From NCBI RefSeq assembly GCF_040183065.1, contig NC_091131.1, forward strand, positions 96,375,830 to 96,439,829: a stretch of 64,000 nucleotides of DNA, read 5' to 3'. Below the pieces are notes generated by a model. It ran no database searches and was not told the origin of the DNA. It worked only from the letters and a program-made list of their open reading frames with translations. This document shows positions 11,591-23,029 of this stretch, in pieces; within the stretch, counting starts at the first letter, position 1; each line of letters starts with the position of its first letter. The stretch is from Periplaneta americana. Taxonomy: Eukaryota; Arthropoda; Insecta; Blattodea; Blattidae. Position numbers and translations under genes: made by a program.

Positions 11591-12699
11591 ATATAAATCT
11601 TAATCTATTATTCAAGTCTTAAGATACAGAAATACCGCAATATCCTTATCGATCTGTTCCCATATGCAAACTATTAACTACAAGAGCAACAAAAGGAAAC
11701 AATACTTAGAGTAATAAAAAGGGAATACGTAATGGGATTCATCATATATAATACGCAGAATATGGCAACAACCACATGAAAAGGTTGTAAGGTACTTATT
11801 ATATTACCATCAAGACTCCAGCACCGCCCCCTGCTCCGCCTTCATGCAATGCCATTGGCTACTTTCTCTCATCAAATCCGCCCAGCTTGAGAACTTTAAA
11901 TATTGTCTGGTCAAAGCGCAGGGTCACATGAAAAGAGGCCACAGGTACTTTCGTCCCTCCCTCCCACCTTCCCTAAATACCCTCCGCTTCCCCCTAAAAC
12001 TCTTTCCATCCTACTTCAATGAAAGGAGATATTGTTATTAAGAACATGAGTGGCTTATCTGTTATATAGCGGCGCGTTGACAAGTGAACTGCAGAATGCG
12101 ACTTTATTGTCCTCTGTTCGATAACATTGTTCTCTTCAATGCCACAAGTCATGGTCAAAGCTTGTATAGTGTGTCCAGGAATCTATTATTAGATTTTATT
12201 ACTCTGTTCCTGACCTACACAACACGGAGTGGAGACATTCACCCTATGACAGTGTGTGTGACGCAATGAATTAAACGTATTTTAAGCCGTCGCAGAAATC
12301 TTCCAATTTCTTCTCCTCATTTAATGAAAAATTTAAAGTAAAGCTGAAAATGTTAAATAGATTTAGAGTAGTCTGACCAAATTCTTTATGGTCCAGCAGG
12401 GGACATCGGCAATTTCAAGAAAAACCATAAACGCTTACCTAGTCACTCTCCGTTGAAATGTTGTAGAAAATACATGTAACAGTACAGAAGATAGAATGAT
12501 AGAACTTTGCACACTAAATTTGTAGATTATCTTAACTTTTTTAATTAAATGCACAAACACACGTAACTCCTATACATAATTATAACTACTAAAAGTTCAA
12601 TTTCAGTAGGCCTACTGACGCATGCATGGAAGTCTTTCACATAACATTGTACACACTGAACTCTAACACATATTTTGCAAATACTTGTCTGAAGAATAT
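11591..12699. other. No gene seen
   Basis: Slightly GC-richer patches at 11810-12010 and 12060-12270 hold open frames of about 60 codons. They show no recognisable motif, start context or splice pattern, and I do not call them genes. Confidence 0.4.
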
Positions 12700-12709
12700 A
12701 TCTTTTTAA

Positions 12710-12959
12710 ATCTACACCTGTGGAGTAACGTTGCGAAACCAGGTGGCCCGGGTTCGATTCCCGGTCGGGGCAAGTTACCTGGTCGAGGTTTTTTTCCAGG
12801 GTTTTCCCTCAACCCAATATGAGCAACTGCTGGTAACTTTCGGTGCTGGACCCCGGACTCACTTCACCGGCATTATCACCAAAATCTCATTCAGACGCTA
12901 AATAATGTACGATGTTGACAAAGCATCGTAAAATAACCTACTAAAATTAAAAAAAAAAA
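12710..12959 (+). mobile_element. tRNA-derived SINE, family 2, with TSD
   Basis: Same organisation as 5308-5563, including B box GGTTCGATTCC, core GGACCCCGGACTC and tail GACGCTAAATAA, but with a deletion between the A and B boxes. It ends in a 12-A stretch. Direct repeats ATCTTTTTAA at 12700-12709 and 12960-12969 mark the insertion. Confidence 0.9.
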
Positions 12960-13182
12960 ATCTTTTTAAGAATCTGTTCATTCCTATACAGCTTGACACT
13001 AAGTTCTTCACATGAGAAATGGAAGTTTGTTTTCGCTTGTAACAAAGTTTTAACTGTTTCAACTTTCAATCTTGACTTTTGATCAGATCAGATTTAGTTC
13101 AATATGGAGATAAATCTTTCAGCAGATTAATTACTGCTTGGAAGACACATGATTAACGACACTATTTTGAGAAGATTTTCAA

Positions 13183-13560
13183 ATGGAATGGATTTTTTTT
13201 TTAACGTTGAAGAACATCATACCACCTTTCACCCGTTGGTTTGTCACAAAATTCCTCTTTTCATTTTTGAACTACTTAAAAATGGACGCTGCGGCAGTTC
13301 TAACGCTTCCGCACAACATGAATGCTAAGATGACAAAAGACAAAGATGCTATGTTCTTCTCAAAGGGTGCAGAATATCTCATATTGTGCTGCCTGGTTCT
13401 TCTATCTCATACTGAGAACCATTTCAGAAATGTGCATGAGTCGCAGCAGATCCAGTAAAATATTATTGAAACAAAATCAAAGTTTCTGGGGACAAAATTA
13501 ATTTCCGGGAACAAAAACGGGGACAGCAACTTAAATCCGGGGACGTCTGGTCTGCCTAAT
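13183..13560 (+). other. Short open frame next to a transposon-like end
   Basis: A 91-codon frame (13183-13458) contains a fairly coding-like segment, MDAAAVLTLPHNMNAKMTKD, followed by FFSKGAEYLI. I do not recognise a family. Immediately downstream, GGGGACAAAA…CCGGGGACGTCTGGTCTGCC (13498-13553) resembles terminal sequence of a DNA transposon, with ends of the TAGG..GACCAGACGTCC type. The two could belong to one degraded element. Confidence 0.3.
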
Positions 13561-13774
13561 TTAGAGCCTATCTTTCCACCAATTATTTTTGGGCGGTTAC
13601 TCGATAATATAGCTTTCCTTCCAATTACGTCTTACTTTAATTAAAAATTTAATTCCAAATTTAAAATAGGCTTATAGCCTGAGTTTCGACGTTTTTTCTT
13701 TGGGAGAGTCAATACTTCTAAGTTTCCTTTACGATCAATTTAATGCCAATTGTGTAAATAGGCATAATTAATCT

Positions 13775-14095
13775 CAAATTATTGTTTGTTTGTTGTTGTT
13801 GTTTAGTCAACTGTCCGAAGACAAGTCTGAATCTCACAAGTGATACCAAGAACTACGAGGCAAGTAGGCCAGGAGATAATGGGGTAGGATGGCCAGTTTC
13901 TTTCCCCCTCCATTGCGTACATCGCCGATTAGCTACATATTACACTAATCAGACTTCAGATGCATACAGACAATTATTGTTTTTCCTCTGACACAAAAGT
14001 GTCGGCAAGTGAGATGGATTGCGTGATAATACAGTAGATTATTATGCCTAGGCCTACATATCAGCCAGAAACTCAATCAGAGGATAAACTTCAGA
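13775..14095 (+). repeat. Interspersed repeat R1, copy 1
   Basis: A roughly 300-bp block, with GTTTAGTCAACTGTCCGAAG, CCAGGAGATAATGGGGTAGG and CTACATATTACACTAATCAG as landmarks. It is matched over its length by 61096-61370. It is probably the 3' untranslated part of a LINE, but no coding part is attached here. Confidence 0.7.
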
Positions 14096-14704
14096 TCAGG
14101 CAATTAAATCAAACTTCAGACTTCAGTTAAGACAAACTTAGATTTCTGGTTGTATAAACACTCATTCAGAAACATTAAGTTTTAATCCAACATCAAATCT
14201 ATCTGATAGTTTATCTCAATTCAAAATGATTGAGTTTAGTTTATCAAAACAAATATTTTTTTTCATTAAAGTAAAGAAGAATAAGTTAAATACTGTTCCT
14301 GCAAGTAAAATTGTAAATGAAGGTTAGACCTATTTTAATTAGGCCTAGACCTCTCCACACAGAGAAATGTCTGTATTAATAAATAATTTTGCTCATAATA
14401 CTTACTCTAATTCACTGCTATGTATGCTAATTGTGTTGGGTTGCAGGTTAACTTACAGTATGTAAAGCTAGGGCCTACGTTATATCCAGATTGCACGATT
14501 CTTCTTATTTTCATAACGTAACTTCAGACTTTACCAATATCTTGGAATGTGGAATCCAGTCAGCTAAGGTGATAAGTCATCTGTGCTCATTGATTCGAAA
14601 TTGTAGAGATGTGAATTAAGTTATACCAATGGAAATTATGTTGTCATACAGTTTAATCTGAAGATATAATTTCTCTACACTCCAGAGAAATAAGATGTAG
14701 GCTA

Positions 14705-15240
14705 TCTATTACGCCTAGTCCATGTTGAGGGAAAGGCACGGACGGGGACTGCCTTTGCAAGTACGCCGCTTGGGTGGGCCTATTGCCCGGAATGGAATGA
14801 TGTGCATGTCCTAAGGCTCATCCTCGCGCTACGTATTCCCCTGCGTGTCGCCTCCGAACTCCCTCTACAGAATAAGGAACCCCTTTACCTTTCCGCTTAG
14901 GCATCACCGCTGACCCTCAACCTCGGTCCTACGAGCTACCATGAGGGGAGAGCCCACGGTACATAGCACTACCACCAGCAACTAATAACCACATACCATA
15001 GGGTCCACGTTCGGTGTCGGCCCGCAGCCGACTCTATGACGGGGGCAAGCCTGAAATATGAGAAAGAGACAGAGATGATGAAAGAGGGGAAGTGTAATTA
15101 TGATGGCGAAAGGAGTCCGAGGTCCAACTCCGAAAGTTACCCAGCTTGTAATTTGTTCCAACCAATATTTGAACGGAGCCCGCTCGCTTCACGGTCAGAT
15201 ATGCTAACCGTTATTCCACAACGGTGGAGAAAATAACGAG
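14705..15240 (-). mobile_element. SINE-like repeat, family 4, sharing core with family 2
   Basis: Read on the minus strand, it starts near CTCCACCGTTGTGGAATAAC and carries GCTGGGTAACTTTCGGAGTT and GGACCTCGGACTC, nearly the core of SINE family 2 (GCTGGGTAACTTTCGGTGCT, GGACCCCGGACTC). It then continues for about 350 bp of GC-rich sequence found nowhere else in this window. The head has an A-box-like segment, but the B box is eroded. It may be a longer SINE, or a SINE head joined to unrelated repeat DNA. Confidence 0.5.
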
Positions 15241-15384
15241 ATTTTTTTACATATCAGGATCTGTGGCTGATGTCTCATTGCCTGACTGAACTCTTCACTT
15301 AGTTTACATTCAAGGAATTGCAGTCTGCAGCAATTTGTTTCCAATCTTCTTTCTTTACATTTACACTCATTTTGTTTCTGTAGA

Positions 15385-15427
15385 CCCGGGCCACCTGGTT
15401 TCGCAACGTTACTCCACAGGTGTAGAC
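15385..15427 (-). mobile_element. SINE family 2 head fragment
   Basis: The minus strand reads GTGGAGTAACG…AAACCAGGTGGCCCGGGT, the first 43 bp of SINE family 2. It abuts the left end of the hAT MITE at 15428. Confidence 0.8.
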
Positions 15428-15609
15428 CAGTGGTCGTCAGCACTCGCTGAAATGGGTAGAGTACATGGAGGGTAAGGAACTCTGCTCCGTCGTGCACAAG
15501 GGATAGAGAGACAGCATACTCGCCAGCAGCGACGATTGCACGCTAGGGCTGTGTCTTATCCGCGTGTAATAGACGCTAGCCCGAGCGTGCAGTGTTTTGA
15601 TGACCGCTG
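15428..15609. mobile_element. hAT MITE family T1, copy 1
   Basis: Ends are CAGTGGTCGTCA and, inverted, CAGCGGTCATCA. Flanking 8-mers GTGTAGAC (15420-15427) and CTGCAGAC (15610-15617) match at 6 of 8. Internal landmarks CACTCGCTGAAATGGGTA and ATAGACGCTAGCCCGAG are shared with copies at 34397-34580 and 63659-63830. It has no coding capacity. Confidence 0.85.
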
Positions 15610-16249
15610 CTGCAGACCATTTTCAACTTTAATTGTCTGCAACTGATTTATGTTTCACAACATATTTCTCTGTCTCTCCTCTTGATTTTAAAAATGCGTC
15701 ACATTTCTTCTTCTTCTTCTTTTTCTTCTTCTTGTATATTCCATAAACATTTATTTTTCGATTACGCGTGTTATTGAAGAGAGACATGAATATCCAACAG
15801 TTCATTGCAAATCAAGTCGCTATAAACGCAATTTTCACTCATATTTCGCGCTGTTGTCATACTAGGGTCTATTTCTCTGATCTTAGATCAGCACGGAACA
15901 ATATTCACATAATCTAAAACAATATCTGTGTTATAGCCTACGTCTAAATAGAGTAGTTAGAACTTGGGCCTATCTCAGTTCATTTCCTGATCTTCAATCC
16001 CAGTCAGCGATGTTTTTGCAAGTGGGGCCTATTCTATTTTGATTATTCATCTTACTACGCTTAAGATTTAACTTGAAATTCCAATTTTTCATTATAATCT
16101 TTTATCCTACACTTTCCCCATCAATGATTTTATGTAGGGCCTATTTATTTTCTTCGCGACCTATTGACTATTAATTTTAGCCTATATTTTCCCTGTTATG
16201 CCTAGTAGACTCTAGATATCTAATATTTAATATAAGCTTAAAGTTAAAT

Positions 16250-16447
16250 AATAGAGTGTTAGTTGGGAGGCCTAAGGAAAAAGACCTTTGGGGAGGCTGA
16301 GACGTAGATGAGAGGATAATATTAAAATGGACTTGAGGGAGGTGGGATATGATGTAGAGACTGGATTAATCTTGCTCAGGATAGGGACCAATGGCGGGCT
16401 TATGTGAGGGCGACAATGAACCTCCGAGTTCCTTAAAAGCCAGTAAG

Positions 16448-16452
<5 letters not shown>
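16250..16452 (+). mobile_element. RTE-like LINE 3' end
   Basis: The plus strand carries GTTGGGAGGCCTAAGGAAAA…TTGAGGGAGGTGGGATATGA…GACAATGAACCTCCGAGTTC and ends at CTTAAAAGCCAGTAAGTAAG before the ATT run. It is the same family as 62600-63076, where the protein can be read (GRPRRRWEDN, MDLREVGYDD, AAMNLRVP). Frames are disrupted here. The end of homology fixes the true 3' end of this LINE family. Confidence 0.75.

Positions 16453-16530
<78 letters not shown>
16452..16530. repeat. (ATT)n microsatellite at LINE 3' end
   Basis: Pure ATT run of about 26 units directly at the end of the LINE. An open frame of repeated Asn across it is an artefact. Confidence 0.9.
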
Positions 16531-16532
<2 letters not shown>

Positions 16533-17158
16533 AAGTGGAATATGTCTCAGTAATTTGGTCTCCTACTTGTATATCACAAACAGTACTAATCAAATAGAAA
16601 AAAAAAATCAGGAACGATTTTCAAGATAACTTTAATTAAGAAAAATATAGCTAATTATTCGGCCTCCATAACAAAATGTAATACTGGATAATAGCCAAAT
16701 ATTGTCACAAATCCAACTTAACGTTCGAACATCAAATTTAAGAACTTGTCAATTGTTACACTACAAAATATCAAACACCTCATCACATAATATCATCTGT
16801 TAAAAATGTATTCTAAATTCAATCAAATATGTAAAATATAGGATCTAGATTTCAGTATCTCTATTAATTATTTCTTACTAAAATATTACATTTAAGGTAC
16901 CGGTGGTCGATTTAAAATAATATTGCTATAGGCCTATATTTATTTGTTACTCTAATATAACAATCTCCATTTATAGATTTTAAATCTTGAATTTTTAACT
17001 TATCAGTAGCTATTTAAATATTTTTATTCATATTTATAGACTATATTTTTCTTTTTTCATTTTTCATTTGTAATAAATCTGTATTACCTCTATTTGTATG
17101 TCTTTTACATTTATTTTTATGACATTACTATTGTAATAGAAACTTTGACCTGTTATAG
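16531..17158. other. No gene seen
   Basis: AT-rich sequence without recognised elements. Confidence 0.45.
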
Positions 17159-17163
17159 ACAAA

Positions 17164-17198
<35 letters not shown>

Positions 17199-17220
17199 AT
17201 ACATACATACATACATAAAT
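17159..17220. repeat. (AAAT)n/(ACAT)n microsatellite
   Basis: AAAT units passing into ACAT units. Confidence 0.9.
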
Positions 17221-17642
17221 ATAACCACCGAGGTCTTTAAGGTCTTGAGCTACAGAGTGGGACTCAGTTCATCGGCCCTGGCCGGAGAGGAATATCACAG
17301 GGAAAGCTGGGAGTGAGGATGTAGTGGAACTGATAACACGTGTTGATCTAACTATTCAGCTACTGCAGGAGTTATTACCTACTATAAGTTAGTATAGTGA
17401 TTCTTAATGTTTTTATGAAGCTTGTAATGTGGACGTTATCAGTTCGGAAGCTGGAGTGAGTAGGCCTAACAGTTCATGCATTCCTTTTGAATTATTTACA
17501 AGGCCGGTGAGGTGAGTCCCGTATAATACTTAACAGATGACGAGAAACAGATTCGGTTCTCCTACACGACTAATGCTCAAGAAGCTTATTGTTTAGCATG
17601 AGCTCCAGCGAGTGTTCCGAAGCTTCATGCATCGCTACAACA

Positions 17643-17735
17643 CAGTGGCGTGTGGTGATAAATAATCCTGGTGGTGTACAAATATTTATTATGATTATCA
17701 TATTATTATTATTACACCCTATTATTATTATTATC

Positions 17736-17770
<35 letters not shown>

Positions 17771-19112
17771 TTGTACTAACTACTCCATAACTATTAACAT
17801 ATGTGATATAGGTATAGATTTATATAATTTTGTTAGTCAAGAAATTGCAGTTAATTAGTTTCCTATGTAGGTCCATTAATAGCAAAGTAAAATGTTGAAC
17901 TTCTATTGCAACACACCGTAAATAATATTGTTTTAGCTATATTGCGTTTTATAACAAAGTTCATCATCAGCCTTAACTGCTAAAAAGTCAACAGCATTCT
18001 TTATTTCTTTGAAATCTCATCATGGCATACATGCAAAATGGCTTGAAGGACTTCGTTCTGTATAGTGTTTGATGTGTCCTTAAACACTTTTGCTCTTTCC
18101 AAATGTTCCTTAAGAGTGCGCCTAATTCAGAACTTTTAAATTGATGAGGTCAAGAAAAATACTAGCGTTTAAAGATAAGTCTCCGTCATGGTGACCTCTT
18201 AAAGCCAACTCTAAAGCTCCACAAAATCGCACGCACATATCTGTTCTTGGTAACTTTATCATTGTGAAGTTCAACAATCCAATATTAAATCCAATTGTGT
18301 CTGTATGTTTGTTTGAACCAATACTGCTACTTTAACATTATTGTTGATGTGTGCAGCTGAAGAATCGTGTTTTTTAATTTTTTCATTCATGTGATTCAAA
18401 TCAATCATACCTGCAGAACGATAATCAAAATTATTTAGTTACTACGCACAGTCCTAAATTCAAACAGAAAAATAAATAAAATTCATAAAACGTACTTGTT
18501 TTTGTCAATAAATTATCGCCGTCGAACAATTGGCAAGCAAAACAAAATACAGCGTCTTTTATATTGTAGCCGCATATTGCTTTTTCGTAAGTCCGAATGT
18601 TCAATTTTCTTTTCTCTTCTCTATTACTATGCTTCGCCACTTGTAATTTTAATTCATGTGTAGGCGTACCCATCTACTTTATTTTGATCTTTTCGTGTAA
18701 AGGTCTTACAGAAAATTACATATTTAAAAGATTTTGCACACTATTCATTGTAACATTTGTGATGTAACGATCTAACTACTACTGCAAACAGCTTGAGAAC
18801 ACATCTGAAAGTGCTCCTAACCCCTCTTATGCACATTGTATTGCCTCCCTACCATGCTCCAAAGCCTGCCAGTGAAACAGCACTACTGCGCATGCTCCAA
18901 TGGAACAGTGTGCCGCAAGTGTCGACCGGTAAACATAAGTCCCAGGCATCAACAAGACCAGTACACGTGCAGTGTTATTTTTACGTAGTATTATAATAAA
19001 GAATTATGTCGCTCACATAGTCTACTGCAGCTCATTGATATAAATTTAAAAACGTGTGTTATTTGAAGAGGTGGTGCACTGCTCCTGTGCTCCTTAAGAG
19101 AAATCGCCACTG
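17643..19112 (-). mobile_element. hAT transposon with ZMYM1-like transposase fragment, perfect TSD
   Basis: The ends are CAGTGGCGTGTGG and, inverted, CAGTGGCGATTTC. Both are flanked by CTACAACA (17635-17642 and 19113-19120), an exact 8-bp duplication. Inside, on the minus strand, lie about 190 residues' worth of the N-terminal half of a ZMYM1/TTF-finger-type hAT transposase. The catalytic C-terminal half is missing. A compound ATT/ATC microsatellite sits at 17686-17772. The exact duplication suggests later arrival than most LINEs nearby, despite the broken gene. Confidence 0.9.
17955..18673 (-). pseudogene. ZMYM1-like hAT transposase, N-terminal half, broken, with one intron
   Basis: Minus strand. 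Exon 1 (18673-18496) encodes KRKLNIRTYEKAICGY then NIKDAVFCFACQLFDGDN, the TTF/ZMYM-type Cys motif (CFAC) of this transposase group. A good donor (GTACGT at 18495) and acceptor (TTCTGCAG ending at 18411) bound an 85-bp intron. Removing it continues the frame into DLNHMNEKIKKHDSSAAHIN. That frame ends at a stop at 18271-18273. Downstream homology resumes in other frames: LELALRGHDG, LKEHLERAKVFKDTSNTIQN, ILHVCHDEISK. Not functional as it stands. The family identification is from motif order. Confidence 0.75.
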
Positions 19113-19670
19113 CTACAACATGAAGGTCTATATAGAACGTCATGGAAGATAATCTGAGCAACTGTTCTAAAATTAAGGTAAGGTTCTCTCCAGTTGCTTA
19201 AAAGAATAAAACACTAGCTATTTGCGAAGGATAATTTTCCACACTATAATGTAGTTGAGACGGCAGCAACGTTATTCGCGGTAGGGGCTCTAATTGGTGA
19301 TATGTTTGCCAGACTTGTGCCGAGAGAGAGTAGGAATGCCGGTACTTTAGGTTTAACTCGCCCTGTACTCTGTTATGAAGCTGGAAGAACAGGAGAGAAG
19401 AGAAGAATAATGTGTAGGAAGAAAGAAGAAGAGGCCTAATTCTGTCCATAATTAGAGGCCTATCAATCTAAAGAAAGTAAAATTAACTTAGGCCTATGAT
19501 AAAGAAATCGTATATTGTTAACCTGGGTAAAATGCTGAAAATTACGATTACGTAGATCTATACAGCCAGTGCCACCGTTTCTGGCGTGTGAAATAAGTAA
19601 TGGGAACGTTGAGAGCGAGTTTCTTATCTTTGCCACAAAATGTGGGTGAGAAAGTCGACAACTGTGATTG

Positions 19671-19896
19671 GCAGATTGCTGACGTCACATCTGTTTAGGA
19701 GGTGGTACCACTCTCAGCCGAAGTGGCAACAGATGCCACTGACTGGACAGTGTACTCAAGGACACACCCAGAAACGCGAGGTGCGAGTATTTTGCCTTTG
19801 ACGCATTGGGCAGATTGCTGACGTACGTGTTGTGTGGTATCGTTCTCAGCTGTACTGGCAACAAGTGCTCACTGACTGGCTTTTTACTCAAGGACA
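19671..19896. repeat. Two-unit direct repeat
   Basis: Segments 19671-19765 and 19807-19896 share GGCAGATTGCTGACGT, a CTCAGC…TGGCAACA block, CACTGACTGG and TACTCAAGGACAC in order. The first contains the palindrome TGACGTCA (a CREB-type site if used). No gene is attached. I infer a local duplication. Confidence 0.6.
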
Positions 19897-20550
19897 CGGG
19901 TCAAAAATACTGGCACTGGCTATACCATACTTTCTATAAGGTACCTAGGCCTATGACTAAACAGAGTTTGTTAATGGAAAGAAAGACCTGAAATTGGAAC
20001 GTCGGTTTCAAAGCGCTAAATTTTGACACATCAAACATCCTAACTGCTAAACTGGTGACATAAATAATGTAATATAGCATACATATATCTTGATTAACAT
20101 GGCTATGTGGGCTGAATTGTGGAGACGTGTGCAAAACTCGCGGCGCAAAGGTTTCAAACAAGCTCCGCTCGCCTTCTAAATAAAAGTTTTAAAGCGCTTT
20201 GAAGAAATAAGACTGTATAAATATATGGAAAGCTTAAGACTGAATACTCTTCATTATATGAATAGTGTTCGTTAGATGACGTCATGAGTTCAGTTACAGG
20301 GCCTATTTCAATAACAATTTCCGTTCTTAACTTGCAGAATTCTTCGTAGGTTGAAGTCAATTAAACTGACCGTTCTGTGTAACTAGCCTCTATCTTCTCT
20401 GCTACAAATAGCATGCTCAAACAAGTAAATCATGTTTCACATTATGTTTATGAACAATGATTGCTTACTTCTCATCATAAAATTGTGAATTCAACATTTC
20501 GATTCGATGCTTTATTCTTCTTCTAAGGTCAAAGGCTTTTTCTGTAGTAG

Positions 20551-20967
20551 TTGGGAATTACGTCTACAACGTATAGGCCTAAATACATGTTGATTACTTC
20601 TGATGACTGGAAACGAGTAGAGCTACATCAATTCAAAAGACACCTCTTGGCAGAAGGTAGAATTTTCTTACAATATCTACAACTTGAAGAAAGAAAAGCC
20701 TTCATTGATGAACGTAAGGAACAGACGGAGGCACGGAAAATAAGGCATGAGCTTAGAAACAAGGATTATTATAAATAGTGCAATTTACCACATAAAGGGA
20801 AAGGGGTGGCTCTATTTAATGAATATACACCTGTAAACAGTTGGGTTCGAAATCATGAAGATTTATATGTTGGCAAATGGCGTGAGGCCATCCGTTGTCC
20901 TAGGGTCATAAAAAAACACGTCCACTTCATCAGCGGCGGGTTGTTTCACACTCATGTAGACTTTTAG
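20551..20967 (+). pseudogene. Coding-like remnant, one in-frame TAG, possibly from a retroelement
   Basis: One frame runs for 139 codons with a single TAG at 20776-20778. The first ATG is at 20587 (MLITSDDWKRVEL). The first part is charged and helical (LEERKAFIDERKEQTEARK). The second part reads LPHKGKGVALFNEY, then SWVRNHEDLYVGKWREAIR. The latter faintly resembles a segment found in RT-associated proteins of insect repeats, but I cannot name a family. No splice sites or TSD were identified. Either a dead retroelement piece or an unrelated pseudogene. Confidence 0.4.
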
Positions 20968-21050
20968 TACTTTGTAAAATTTGTCTCGTAATAATAAAAT
21001 AGCTCATTATCTTCAGTGTGTTCCAGCTCCAACTTTAATTATTAAATAAT

Positions 21051-22420
21051 AAGAAAATATAAATATTGTACAGCGATTGCATCGTTAACATTCTGTGTTT
21101 CAAGGATCACATCAAGTTCAGTCTCTTAATAGTGAATATGAATTTTGGTAAAATATTTTGTAGTTAAGAAAATATAAACATTGTATAGTAATTGCATCGT
21201 TAGTATTCTATATTTGTATCATCACATAAGGTTTAGATTGTTAATATGAATATGAATTTTAGTAAAATATTCTGAAGTTAAGAAAATATAAATATTGTAC
21301 AGTGGTTGCATCGTTAGTATTCTGTATTTGACGGATCATATCAAGTTTAGTCAGTTAATAGTGAGTACGAATTTTGGTAAAATATTCCGCAGTTATGAAA
21401 ATATAAATATTGTATAGTGTTTGCCATCGTTAACATTCTGTATTTGAAGGATCACATCTAGTTTAATGTCTTAATAGTGAATACGAATTTTAATAAAATA
21501 TTCCGCAGTTAAGAAAATATAAATATTGTACAGTGGTTGCATCGTTAACATTCTTGTATTTGAAGGATCACATGAAGTTTAGTATCTTAATAGTGAATAT
21601 GAATTTTGGTAAAATATTCTGCAGTTAAGAATATATAAATATTGTACAGTGTTTGCATCGTTAACATTCTGTATTTAAAGGATCACATCAAGTTTAATAT
21701 CTTAATTGTGAATATGAATTTTAGTAAAATATTTTGTAGTTAAGAAAATAAGTTATAAATATCGTAAAGTGATTGCATCGTCCCATCGCTAACCGTGTTT
21801 TTTTTTTTAAGGATTACATAATTTTAGTTAATAATGAAAATGAATTGCAGAAAAATATTTTAAATTATTCACTCATTCCATTCATTCATTCATCCATCCA
21901 GTCATTCATTCATTTATTCACTTAGTCTCTCGGTCACATTATTTATTTTTTTATATTTATTTATATATTTTAATATTTATTTACCTACTATTTAGTTAAT
22001 AGTGACGATGAATAGCAATAAAATATAAGGTAAGAAAATATGAAAATTGTAAAGTAATAATTTCATTGCCAATTCTGTATATGAAGACTCAATTTTATTT
22101 AATAGTGCGAAAAATAGTCGAAAATATTTTTTTGCAGTTAAGAAACTATAAATATTGTATGATTGCAACGCTGATTCTATATTTCAAGGATAAGATAACT
22201 TTAGGTAATACTGAAGATAAATTGCATTAAAATATTCTAAAGATAAGGAAACACAAAAATAGTATCATGACTGAATTCCTAATTCTGAATTTGAAGACTC
22301 AGGTAACTTCAATAAGATTGCATATTGATGCTAGTAAAATATTCGGAAGACACAAGTAAGAAATTATAAAAATTAAAAAATGATGCGTTTGTAATTCTGT
22401 TTTGTGCACCAGCATTATAA
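21051..22420 (+). repeat. 115-bp tandem array, 7 good units plus degenerate tail
   Basis: AAGAAAATATAAATATTGTA starts units at 21051, 21166, 21280, 21395, 21511, 21627 and 21742, a period of 114-116 bp. Each continues GTTGCATCGTTAACATTCTG, GGATCACATCAAGTTTAG and GAATTTTGGTAAAATATTC. After an unrelated ATTC/TTTA-rich spacer (about 21860-22000), three or four badly decayed units follow to about 22420. It is AT-rich and non-coding, a short satellite-like array. Confidence 0.85.
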
Positions 22421-23028
22421 ACAATTTTTATCTTTAATCAAAATCTGCATAATATGCCACATTATTGTACTAGTGTCGTAAAATATTACAATATCAACTG
22501 AAACGTAATCACCTCTATTATGACGGCATAAAATGTGGGAAAAAATTAATATTATAAAACGATTTTCCGTGCAATAATATTTAATGCATCACTGCTGCCA
22601 AAACAACTCATTCTTCATATACCATCATATCAAAGTACCAATCGTTACAAATGTTATTTAATTATGTTATTTCTTTATGATTTGTTTTATAATGCTGTCG
22701 TACAAAAATACTGTATGAAACACGTTTCGCTCGTGTCCTAAACCATTCTGAATTACTTTCATAATGTACTATTATATGACAGTTCAAATAATTTTAGTTA
22801 ATAATGGAGATTAACTGGCGTAAAAATTATTTTAAGTATAAATAAAAGCATTGTTTCAATATAATAATTATGTCCTGAAAAAACGAAGATTAAGCGCTTT
22901 GCAAAGATAACATGTGATTATCGATAATAAAATAATAGGCCTACGAAAAGTTTAATAAGACAATCTTACAAGTTAGGAATTATAATTAATCAGAATGTCC
23001 TTTCTAATTTGACAGGGGGTTTAGGATT
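22421..23028. other. No gene seen
   Basis: AT-rich sequence between two tandem arrays. Weak traces of the 115-bp unit may extend into it. Confidence 0.4.
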
Positions 23029-23029
23029 A

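Noticed and set aside
16366-16593. Poly-Asn open frame; similar Ile, Met, Asp, Thr runs at 17570-17858, 54182-54435 and 62463-62768
   Set aside because: Each is a translation of a trinucleotide microsatellite.
19677-19690. TGACGTCA as a CREB-type regulatory site (also near 20277)
   Set aside because: An 8-bp palindrome will occur by chance in 64 kb, and no promoter or gene is attached.
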